Source of the DNA: Lachnospiraceae bacterium
GTDB taxonomy: Bacteria > Bacillota > Clostridia > Lachnospirales > Lachnospiraceae
Direction of reading: 5' to 3'
DNA: 48,304 nucleotides
Assembly: GCA_016283755.1 (NCBI GenBank)
Contig: JAEENO010000002.1
Coordinates: 1-48,304 of the forward strand
In this document: one piece after another, positions 9,667 through 15,778 of the stretch
Position numbering within the stretch: the first letter of the stretch is position 1
How the letters are laid out: every line of letters begins with the position of its first letter
Program-made: the position numbers and the translations under genes
Notes under the pieces: generated by a model
Told to the model about the DNA's origin: nothing
Databases searched by the model: none
The model's input: the letters and a program-made list of their open reading frames with translations, nothing else

Positions 9667-10733
9667 TCGTTAAGAAATACGCCCGAATACTCGGAATTAT
9701 GTGCTTGGCATTTCTTATCTTAATTGCTTCTATGCCTGAATTAAGTGCGAAGGTTTCGGCGGCGTATGATGCACTAATTGCTCGCTGGGAAGAAGCACAA
9801 CTTGAAAAAGAGCGAGAAATATATAAGCAGTTTATTAAGGATACGAAAAAAGAAGAAGAAGAGCCTACTGATATTATGATTCCGGGAACGATAAGGATCC
9901 CGGTTGCGGAAGGGCTTGATGTAGATTCGATCGAGTTTGATAATGACTTTATGAATCATACACTTACAATCTTTTTCCCGGGGACTGATGAGGATATTTT
10001 GAAAGATTATCCTATGGTTGGAAATCCGGACCACATAGATAATCTGGGTGTATCATCCGATAAGAAAGGTCTTTACATACAGTTTATGACGGACACGGTT
10101 ATTGAACCGACTGTTGAGTATCAGGATGATTATATGTTCTTAACCCTTAACGTGCCGCGAGATATTTATGACAGAATAGTCGTAATCGACGCAGGCCACG
10201 GCGGAATAATGCCGGGTATGGTTGTAAGTAACATTAAGGAAAAGGATGTTACGCTTGAGATAGTTAACCGTATAAAAGTGCTTTTCGACGAAGATACTTC
10301 TGTTAAGGTGTATTACACGAGACTTTCCGATGTGGATATTCCGCTTGAAGCGCGCGTGGGGCTTGCCAACGATCTTAATGCTGATCTTTTTCTGTCTGTC
10401 CATCTTAATTCGTTCGGACAAGCTTTTAACGATACTCACGGTACCATGACGATGTTTAATGAGCTTCTCGGAAACGAGAATAACAGAAGCCGTGATTTTG
10501 CCAAGATTGTAAATGATGCCTTGGTTAGCGCACTTGGCACGAGAAACTTAGGCGTTGTTAACGGAAGTACGATATATATAATAAGGGAAGCTAAGGTTCC
10601 CGTTGCATTAACGGAGCTTGCTTTTATGTCCAACAGGAAAGAACTTGAAATGCTGACTAATGAAGAAAAGCAGGAGTTAATCGCAAGAACAATATATGAA
10701 GCAATAATAAAAGCACTTGATGAGGGATTCTGA
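9654..10733 (+). CDS. N-acetylmuramoyl-L-alanine amidase (Amidase_3), membrane-anchored
   Basis: 359 aa; start codon preceded by GAGGAAG inside the upstream gene, overlapping it by 13 nt. An N-terminal hydrophobic segment (about 9-30) is followed by a charged linker (45-72), a beta-rich AMIN-like region (75-168), then the zinc amidase domain: His182 in 'VVIDAGHGG', Glu196 in 'NIKEKDV', His250 in 'SVHLN', and catalytic Glu321 in 'LTELAFMSN'. All expected zinc ligands and the catalytic Glu are present. The enzyme cleaves the amide between MurNAc and the stem peptide. Coupling to a surface protease suggests a joint role in envelope remodelling (inference). It overlaps the next gene by one base (TGATG). 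Confidence 0.94.
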   Translation: MEELIVKKYARILGIMCLAFLILIASMPELSAKVSAAYDALIARWEEAQLEKEREIYKQFIKDTKKEEEEPTDIMIPGTIRIPVAEGLDVDSIEFDNDFMNHTLTIFFPGTDEDILKDYPMVGNPDHIDNLGVSSDKKGLYIQFMTDTVIEPTVEYQDDYMFLTLNVPRDIYDRIVVIDAGHGGIMPGMVVSNIKEKDVTLEIVNRIKVLFDEDTSVKVYYTRLSDVDIPLEARVGLANDLNADLFLSVHLNSFGQAFNDTHGTMTMFNELLGNENNRSRDFAKIVNDALVSALGTRNLGVVNGSTIYIIREAKVPVALTELAFMSNRKELEMLTNEEKQELIARTIYEAIIKALDEGF

Positions 10734-11341
10734 TGAGAATAATATTTGCTACAGGTAATGAAGGTAAATTAAAAGAGATTAAGGCTATTATGGGCGATCT
10801 CGGATTGGAGATTGTATCGATGAAAGAAGCCGGCATTAAAGCCGATATCGTTGAGGATGGTAAGAGCTTTAAAGAGAATGCTCTTATAAAAGCGCGTACA
10901 ATTTCGGATATCGCAAGAGGCGAGCTTATAATGGCCGATGACTCAGGCCTTGTAATCGATGCACTTAACGGCGAGCCGGGTATATATTCCGCGCGTTACA
11001 TGGGAGAAGATACTTCTTATGATATCAAGAACAATGCGATTCTTGAGAGAATGAAAGGCGTTGAAGGTAAGGACAGAAGCGCAAGATTCGTATGTGCCGT
11101 TGCGACCGTTATTACCGATGAAAACGGAGAACGCAAGGAATATACGGCGGAGAAGACATTTGAGGGCGTTATTGCAGATAGAATCTTAGGGGCTAACGGA
11201 TTCGGTTACGATCCTATTTTCTTCGTGCCTGAAAAGGGTATGACTTCCGCGGAACTTACGAGTGAAGAGAAGAATTCTATGAGCCACAGAGGTAAGGCTC
11301 TTCGCGAAATGAAAGAGATTATAAAAGAGAATATATTATAG
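10733..11341 (+). CDS. rdgB: XTP/dITP diphosphatase (RdgB/HAM1 family)
   Basis: 202 aa, the usual family length. Opening 'IIFATGNEGKLKEI' is the substrate-binding signature; 'FKENALIKA', 'MADDSGLVIDALNGEPGIYSARY', 'GANGFGYDPIFF' and the closing 'KNSMSHRGKAL' are all present. The enzyme hydrolyses non-canonical purine nucleoside triphosphates (ITP, XTP, dITP) to monophosphates and keeps them out of nucleic acids. It starts on the last base of the amidase stop codon. No terminator is visible between its stop and the tRNA promoter. Confidence 0.96.
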   Translation: MRIIFATGNEGKLKEIKAIMGDLGLEIVSMKEAGIKADIVEDGKSFKENALIKARTISDIARGELIMADDSGLVIDALNGEPGIYSARYMGEDTSYDIKNNAILERMKGVEGKDRSARFVCAVATVITDENGERKEYTAEKTFEGVIADRILGANGFGYDPIFFVPEKGMTSAELTSEEKNSMSHRGKALREMKEIIKENIL

Positions 11342-11397
11342 AGTTAAGAGTGACGGATTTCGATTGCAAAATTGTTTGAAAAAAACAAAAAATTTAG

Positions 11398-11426
11398 TTG
11401 ACAAACACAGGGCCAAGTCATATAAT
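11398..11426 (+). promoter_or_regulatory. Consensus promoter of the tRNA operon
   Basis: Perfect TTGACA (11398-11403), 17-bp spacer, perfect TATAAT (11421-11426). Predicted start about 11433, 33 nt before tRNA-Pro; the short leader contains a CGTCA/TGACG inverted repeat that may help 5' processing. Confidence 0.93.
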
Positions 11427-11465
11427 ATTACTTGCGTCACGGTTAGAGAAAATATCTGACGTTGA

Positions 11466-11540
11466 CGGGGTGTGGCTCAGTTTGGCTAGAGCGCCTGGTT
11501 TGGGACCAGGAGGTCGCAGGTTCGAATCCTGTCACCCCGA
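11466..11540 (+). tRNA. tRNA-Pro (anticodon TGG)
   Basis: Cloverleaf with acceptor CGGGGTG/CACCCCG, anticodon arm CCTGG-TTTGGGA-CCAGG and a standard T arm (GTTCGAATC). No CCA is encoded. Confidence 0.97.
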
Positions 11541-11560
11541 TTAAGTAGTGGGCCCTGTTG

Positions 11561-11682
11561 TAGGCAAACCGCCAGGTTATGTTCGAAATGGGGAAGACGC
11601 GTCATTTATAATTCGCTACGCGAATAGAGACGCGTCGTGATAAGAAGAGTACTTCCCACGCAAGCGTGGGCCCCTTCTTCTT
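11561..11682 (+). repeat. Structured tRNA-spacer element, copy 1
   Basis: A ~122-nt element between tRNA-Pro and tRNA-Gly, ending 9 nt before tRNA-Gly and matched by a second copy at 11905-12022. Three predicted helices: an outer GACGCGTC (11596-11603) with GACGCGTC (11629-11636); inside it the hairpin ATTCGC-TAC-GCGAAT (11611-11625); then AAGAAGAG (11642-11649) with TTCTTCTT (11675-11682) enclosing CCCACG-CAAG-CGTGGG (11655-11670). Base differences between the copies preserve these helices. It resembles no RNA family I recognise. Confidence 0.75.
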
Positions 11683-11691
11683 GTATGTTGT

Positions 11692-11762
11692 GCGGGTGTA
11701 GTTCAATGGTAGAATGACAGCCTTCCAAGCTGTACACGTGGGTTCGATTCCCATCACCCGCT
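11692..11762 (+). tRNA. tRNA-Gly (anticodon TCC)
   Basis: Acceptor GCGGGTG/CACCCGC, anticodon arm ACAGC-CTTCCAA-GCTGT, T loop TTCGATT. CCA is not encoded. Confidence 0.97.
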
Positions 11763-11768
11763 TTTCAT

Positions 11769-11842
<74 letters not shown>

Positions 11843-11904
11843 TTAAATATCTTTTCTTTTGTATCTATTCCGTCTGTTTCGGATTGGGATAGATATTTGT
11901 ATAT

Positions 11905-12022
11905 TAGGCTAACCGATAGGCTACGTGCTGACTCGGGAGGTCGCGTCATTTTAAATCGCCTGCGGCGATAGAGGCGCGACGAATAAGAAGAGCACTTCCC
12001 ACTTCGTGGGCCCCTTCTTCTT
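11905..12022 (+). repeat. Structured tRNA-spacer element, copy 2
   Basis: Second copy of the element at 11561, between tRNA-Arg and tRNA-His and ending 6 nt before the extra 5' G of tRNA-His. Helices: GTCGCGTC (11940-11947) with GGCGCGAC (11973-11980), inner ATCGCC-TGC-GGCGAT (11955-11969), and AAGAAGAG (11985-11992) with TTCTTCTT (12015-12022) enclosing CCCAC-TTC-GTGGG (11998-12010). The 5' third aligns with copy 1 without gaps. Confidence 0.75.
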
Positions 12023-12028
12023 ATATAT

Positions 12029-12103
12029 GGTGGGTATAGCGCAGCTGGTTAGCGCGCCAGATTGTGGCTCTGGAGGCCCTGGGTTCGAATCCCAGTATCC
12101 ACC
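12029..12103 (+). tRNA. tRNA-His (anticodon GTG)
   Basis: Acceptor GTGGGTA/TATCCAC with the diagnostic extra 5' G (12029) facing the discriminator C; anticodon arm CCAGA-TTGTGGC-TCTGG. Confidence 0.97.
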
Positions 12104-12176
12104 CTTTTGGACTTACAGGTTCATCTTGCCATGCAAGGTAAGCATAACTTGAGGTGTTGTGCTTGTCAAAGATTGA

Positions 12177-12248
12177 TGGGCTATCGCCAAGCGGTAAGGC
12201 ACAGGACTTTGACTCCTGCATGCACCAGTTCGAATCTGGTTAGCCCAG
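12177..12248 (+). tRNA. tRNA-Gln (anticodon TTG)
   Basis: Acceptor TGGGCTA/TAGCCCA, anticodon arm CAGGA-CTTTGAC-TCCTG. The 73-nt spacer before it has its own hairpins (CTTGC-CAT-GCAAG and GCATAAC/GTTGTGC) but is unlike the two repeated spacer elements. Confidence 0.97.
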
Positions 12249-12254
12249 CTATAT

Positions 12255-12327
12255 GGGATACTAGCTCAGGTGGTAGAGCACTTGACTTTTAATCAAGTTG
12301 TCGGGGGTTCGAATCCCCCGTGTCTCA
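12255..12327 (+). tRNA. tRNA-Lys (anticodon TTT)
   Basis: Acceptor GGGATAC/GTGTCTC, anticodon arm CTTGA-CTTTTAA-TCAAG. Last tRNA of the operon. Confidence 0.97.
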
Positions 12328-12342
12328 TTTATTTTGGATTAT

Positions 12343-12376
12343 ACCCCGAAACCTTTTGGTTTTGGGGTTTTTTATT
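12343..12376 (+). terminator. Terminator of the tRNA operon
   Basis: An 11-bp stem ACCCCGAAACC/GGTTTTGGGGT with TTTT loop and a T-tract, 15 nt after tRNA-Lys. Confidence 0.94.
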
Positions 12377-12397
12377 ACCTGTAAGTTTCTTTTATTA

Positions 12398-12426
12398 TTG
12401 AATTTATGGCGCAATTTTGCTATTAT
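12398..12426 (+). promoter_or_regulatory. Promoter of the Cys-cluster/ptb unit
   Basis: TTGAAT (12398-12403), 17-bp spacer ending in an extended TGC, TATTAT (12421-12426). Confidence 0.7.
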
Positions 12427-12470
12427 TTATATGCAATGTGGGTCAGAAATGGGCAAAAAGGTGAAGGAAT

Positions 12471-13127
12471 ATGCTTCGAGATGTTTCGATGGAAGAAATT
12501 TCAGACGGTAAGAGATACACGAGAAACGATCTCGCGCGTCTCGGATGCAATGACTGTATGGGATGTTCATCCTGCTGCGAGAAAATGGGCGATACGATAG
12601 TTTTGGACCCTTTGGATGTAAGAAGAATAACGAAGCATCTTAATAGTGATTTTCAAAGCCTTATCGGGAGTTATATAGATCTTCGAATTGTTGATGGCGT
12701 ATGTCTTCCGGGTATTAAGATGAATGATACGACGAATGCATGTGGCTTTCTTAAGGACGGAAGATGCTCGATTCATTCGATACGTCCCGGCATATGTCGT
12801 CTCTTTCCGTTAGGCCGTGCATATGAGGACGGGAGCTTTTATTACTTCTTACAAAAAGATGAGTGCGAAGTAAAGAACCGTTCAAAGGTGAAGATCTCGA
12901 AATGGATAGGCGAAGACGATATTGAATCTTACGAGAAGTTCGTGCTTAACTGGCATAATTTCCTTATAAGAATAAGAGAAATGGTTGCAAAAATGGACGA
13001 CCTTGAGGAGATAAGAGCTGCAAGCATGACGGTTCTCGGAAATTTCTTCGTGGCACCGTACGATGATACGCGTGATTTTTATGAGCAGGTATATGAGAGA
13101 ATAGAATCATATCCGCTTTTAAAATAA
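12471..13127 (+). CDS. YkgJ-family cysteine cluster protein
   Basis: 218 aa. The Cys pattern of the UPF0153/YkgJ zinc- or iron-chelating family is clear: 'CNDCMGCSSCC' near residue 26, then 'CGFLKDGRCSIHSIRPGICRLFPLGR' spread over about 84-110, and a later Cys in 'KDECEV'. The family is thought to bind a metal or Fe-S centre and its biochemical role is not established. The start at 12471 is preceded by AAGGTGA at about 6 nt; the closer AAGGA would leave only 2 nt, so the Met at 12489 is a possible alternative. It is followed 29 nt later by ptb and has its own promoter. Confidence 0.88.
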   Translation: MLRDVSMEEISDGKRYTRNDLARLGCNDCMGCSSCCEKMGDTIVLDPLDVRRITKHLNSDFQSLIGSYIDLRIVDGVCLPGIKMNDTTNACGFLKDGRCSIHSIRPGICRLFPLGRAYEDGSFYYFLQKDECEVKNRSKVKISKWIGEDDIESYEKFVLNWHNFLIRIREMVAKMDDLEEIRAASMTVLGNFFVAPYDDTRDFYEQVYERIESYPLLK

Positions 13128-13156
13128 ATATAGGGTTTACTAAAGGAGTAAGGATT

Positions 13157-14062
13157 ATGGTAATTAAGAATTTTGCCGAATTAATTGACAAGGTTAAGGG
13201 TATGCCGGAGATGAAGAGAATGGTCATCGCGGCAGCAGGCGAGGAGCATACATTACAGGCTGCTTTCCATGCAAGACGTGAAGGCATCTGCAGACCGATT
13301 CTTGTAGGCGATGCAGCTAAGATTAGAGAAATCTTAAAAGAGCTTAACGAAGAAGTTCCTGAAGAGGATATCTATGATGCACCGGATCCTGAAGCTGCAG
13401 CAGCTAAGGCTGTAGAGCTTGTTCGCGAGGGCAAGGGCGACTTCCTTATGAAGGGTTATCTTGATACCAAGGTTATCCTTAAGGCTGTTGTTAATAAGGA
13501 GACAGGCCTCGGCCAGGGCAGACTTATGAGCCATTTCACAATGTTTGAAGTTCCGGGATATCATAAGATTATCGTTGCTGTTGACGGCGGTATGGTTACA
13601 TATCCTGATCTTCAGATGAAGAAGGAAATTATTCTTAATACTATAGATGTTCTTCACGCATACGGATATGACAATCCGAAGGTTGGTGTTCTTGCTTGTG
13701 TCGAGAAGGTTAACCCTAAGATGCCGGAGACACTTGATGCTGACGAACTTGCCAAGATGAATAAATCAGGCGAGATTTCCGGATGTATCGTTGAAGGACC
13801 GATTTCCTATGACTGTGCTATGAGCAAGGAAATCGCAGATTTCAAGGGTTATGAAAGCCAAATTGCAGGAGATGTTGACGTATTAATCGTTCCTAACATC
13901 CATGCAGGCAATATCTTAGGTAAGGTATATACGGTTACCTGCAACGCTAAGATGGCAGGCTTCATCGTTGGTGCTAAGTGCCCGATCGTACTTACATCAA
14001 GAGGTTCTTCAGCTGAAGAGAAGTATATGTCCATCGTAGTATCCGCTGCAGCAACCAAATAA
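13157..14062 (+). CDS. ptb: Phosphate butyryltransferase-type phosphotransacylase
   Basis: 301 aa, the normal length for Ptb. It has the Pta/Ptb fold signature: 'VIAAAGEEHTLQAAFHARREGICRPILVG' N-terminal block, 'GDFLMKGYLDT', 'GLGQGRLMSHFTMF', 'VPNIHAGNILGKV' and C-terminal 'CPIVLTSRGSSAEEKYMSI'. The reaction is butyryl-CoA plus phosphate to butyryl phosphate plus CoA. Related phosphate acetyltransferases are longer or differ in these motifs, but broader acyl specificity cannot be excluded. No butyrate kinase lies beside it, unlike the classical ptb-buk operon. Ribosome site AAAGGAG lies 8 nt upstream of the ATG. Co-transcribed with the Cys-cluster gene upstream and the small anchored protein 6 nt downstream. 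Confidence 0.88.
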   Translation: MVIKNFAELIDKVKGMPEMKRMVIAAAGEEHTLQAAFHARREGICRPILVGDAAKIREILKELNEEVPEEDIYDAPDPEAAAAKAVELVREGKGDFLMKGYLDTKVILKAVVNKETGLGQGRLMSHFTMFEVPGYHKIIVAVDGGMVTYPDLQMKKEIILNTIDVLHAYGYDNPKVGVLACVEKVNPKMPETLDADELAKMNKSGEISGCIVEGPISYDCAMSKEIADFKGYESQIAGDVDVLIVPNIHAGNILGKVYTVTCNAKMAGFIVGAKCPIVLTSRGSSAEEKYMSIVVSAAATK

Positions 14063-14068
14063 TGGTGT

Positions 14069-14746
14069 ATGATTAAGAAAAACAAAGAAAACACAACGCT
14101 TATCTTCATAATGGTATTGCTTCTTCTTGTTATAGTTCTGATTGTTTCTCTGCTTTTTAATAAGAGCAAGGAGTTCGTCTATTCAAGGTCATTAAGTGAT
14201 ACCGTTGTGGAGGTTGACGGTGAAAGTATCCCGTTATATCGGCTTACTTATTACATTATGATTGAAGAAGAAGCGGTTAATGAAGCTGCTGTTATTTATG
14301 ACAGCGAGAAACCGTGGACATATTGGAATATCTACGTCAATAACGCTTACGTATCGACTTCGGCGAGAGAGATAACGATGAATTATTTCTTACGTGATTA
14401 TGTCTATTCAAGAGTGGCTAAGGCCGAAGGCTTTATGCTTGAAGAAAGCGAGTTGGCCGAGCTTTCGGTAAAGGCTCAGACAATCTACGAAGGCTTAACC
14501 GAGAAGCAGGCGTCGACAAAGCTTGATGAAAATGATATACTTACTGCGATAACCGAGAAGGCTTATGCGGATAAGTATGTAATTGCCATGGCTAAGGAAC
14601 AGGGGATAGAGATTAAGGAAGAAGTACTGTCCGCTTATTTCGGTATGAACAGTTCTTTCTTTAAGAAGATGATGGAAGAGCATAATGTAAAGGTTAACAC
14701 GAAGAATTGGGAAAAAGTGCCGATGGGGCGCGTAACGATCAACTAG
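14069..14746 (+). CDS. Membrane-anchored SurA-N-like protein without a PPIase domain
   Basis: 225 aa. A basic N-terminus and one transmembrane helix (about 9-30) precede an extracytoplasmic helical domain. The opening 'VVEVDGESIPLYRLTYYIMIEEE' resembles the SurA/PrsA N-terminal chaperone segment ('vngekIt..ef'), and the helical stretch 'EGFMLEESELAELSVKAQTIY' fits that fold. No parvulin rotamase domain follows; the protein ends soon after 'MEEHNVKVNTK', so if related to PrsA it keeps only the chaperone part. Only 6 nt separate it from ptb. The start lacks a strong ribosome site, suggesting coupling. Confidence 0.7.
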   Translation: MIKKNKENTTLIFIMVLLLLVIVLIVSLLFNKSKEFVYSRSLSDTVVEVDGESIPLYRLTYYIMIEEEAVNEAAVIYDSEKPWTYWNIYVNNAYVSTSAREITMNYFLRDYVYSRVAKAEGFMLEESELAELSVKAQTIYEGLTEKQASTKLDENDILTAITEKAYADKYVIAMAKEQGIEIKEEVLSAYFGMNSSFFKKMMEEHNVKVNTKNWEKVPMGRVTIN

Positions 14747-14756
14747 GTTTTCACAG

Positions 14757-14780
14757 CGCGCACTCTGTAAAGAGTGTGCG
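14757..14780 (+). other. Hairpin in the 5' leader of tRNA-Leu
   Basis: A 10-bp stem CGCGCACTCT/AGAGTGTGCG with loop GTAA, 4 nt before the tRNA. No T-tract follows, so it looks like a processing or spacer hairpin rather than a terminator. No promoter was seen between the upstream gene and the tRNA. Confidence 0.7.
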
Positions 14781-14784
14781 ATGT

Positions 14785-14864
14785 GCGGGTGTGGTGGAAT
14801 TGGCAGACACGCAAGATTTAGGTTCTTGTGCGAGAGCGTGCAGGTTCAAGTCCTGTCACCCGCA
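14785..14864 (+). tRNA. tRNA-Leu (anticodon TAG)
   Basis: Class II cloverleaf with acceptor GCGGGTG/CACCCGC, anticodon stem CAAGA/TCTTG around loop TTTAGGT, and a long variable arm. It starts 38 nt after a protein-coding gene and is followed directly by a terminator. Confidence 0.96.
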
Positions 14865-14866
14865 TT

Positions 14867-14897
14867 AAGGTTTATCCTTTTGGGTAAACCTTTTTTG
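14867..14897 (+). terminator. Terminator after tRNA-Leu
   Basis: Stem AAGGTTTATCC/GGGTAAACCTT with TTTT loop, then TTTT; it starts 3 nt after the tRNA 3' end. Confidence 0.93.
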
Positions 14898-14911
14898 TTG
14901 GAAAAGCATGC

Positions 14912-14949
14912 GATGTAGTATTGAAAACTACATCACATAGTGTTATAAT
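14912..14949 (+). promoter_or_regulatory. Promoter with embedded operator-like inverted repeat (hemolysin III gene)
   Basis: TTGAAA (14921-14926), 17-bp spacer, TATAAT (14944-14949). A perfect 8-bp inverted repeat GATGTAGT (14912-14919) / ACTACATC (14927-14934) has the -35 box as its centre. A hairpin GTCGAT-AAA-ATCGAC (14957-14971) starts at the predicted transcription start. Confidence 0.8.
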
Positions 14950-14996
14950 TCAATAGGTCGATAAAATCGACAATAGGTTTTAAAGGAGTTAGAAAA

Positions 14997-15683
14997 ATGG
15001 CACCAAGAACTAAGCTTAAAGACAGATTATTACCGGATTACACAAAGGGTGAAGAGATAGCAAATATGGTCACTCACATAGTGGGTGGAGCTTTCGGAAT
15101 AGTTGCGCTTATTCTTTGTGTGGTTTTCTCAGCATTACGGAAGGATGCTTATTATGTTGTGGGATCGGCTATTTACGGTTCCTCATTGATTGCATTATAT
15201 ACAATGTCGAGTGTGTATCACGGCATTCATCCGAAAGTCGAGATGGGCAAGAAAGTTATGCAGGTTTTAGACCATTGCACTATATATTATCTTATCGGCG
15301 GTACATATACGATAGTGGCGCTCGGACCGCTTCGCGAGTACAGAACATGGATAGGCTGGACGATATTCGGCATAGTCTGGGGGTTATGCGTTTTTGCAAC
15401 AGTTTTTACTGCGATTGATTTTGAGAAATATACGAAGCTCTCGATGGCATGCTATATCGGAATCGGCTGGATAATTATATTGTTTATAAAGCCTACGATC
15501 GCAGCGCTTACGATGCCCGGATTTATCTACCTTCTGCTTGGAGGTGTGTCCTACACGGTGGGTGCAAGTCTCTATGCAATTGATGAGAAGAAGAGGTACA
15601 TACATGCGACGTTCCACATCTTTGTATTGATTGGAACTGTATTGCAATTCGTATCAATATTTAAATATGCTATTCTAAGATAG
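14997..15683 (+). CDS. Hemolysin III / PAQR family membrane protein
   Basis: 228 aa, seven predicted membrane segments. Diagnostic motifs are 'ANMVTHIVGGAFGI' near the N-terminus, 'MSSVYHG' with the conserved Ser/His, and 'HATFHIFVLIGT' near the C-terminus; these His and Ser residues form the PAQR metal site. The bacterial role is not firmly known; related proteins are annotated as hemolysins or channel-like membrane-stress proteins. AAAGGAG precedes the ATG by 8 nt. It is a single-gene unit between two terminators, with an operator-like repeat in the promoter. Confidence 0.93.
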   Translation: MAPRTKLKDRLLPDYTKGEEIANMVTHIVGGAFGIVALILCVVFSALRKDAYYVVGSAIYGSSLIALYTMSSVYHGIHPKVEMGKKVMQVLDHCTIYYLIGGTYTIVALGPLREYRTWIGWTIFGIVWGLCVFATVFTAIDFEKYTKLSMACYIGIGWIIILFIKPTIAALTMPGFIYLLLGGVSYTVGASLYAIDEKKRYIHATFHIFVLIGTVLQFVSIFKYAILR

Positions 15684-15686
15684 ACG

Positions 15687-15713
15687 AAAAGCGGTTGATA
15701 CCGCTTTTTTTAT
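15687..15713 (+). terminator. Terminator of the hemolysin III gene
   Basis: AAAAGCGGT-TGAT-ACCGCTTTT followed by TTTAT, 3 nt after the stop codon. Confidence 0.93.
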
Positions 15714-15732
15714 ACAAAAAGTGCCTGTTTTA

Positions 15733-15741
15733 TGTTATAAT
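15733..15741 (+). promoter_or_regulatory. Extended -10 promoter of the galactoside operon
   Basis: TGTTATAAT (TGn plus perfect TATAAT), no clear -35; 38 bp before the GH2 start. No LacI/AraC operator palindrome and no catabolite-repression element were recognised. Confidence 0.6.
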
Positions 15742-15778
15742 TAGCATTGAAGAAGAATAACTATAAAGGAGCAGGCAG

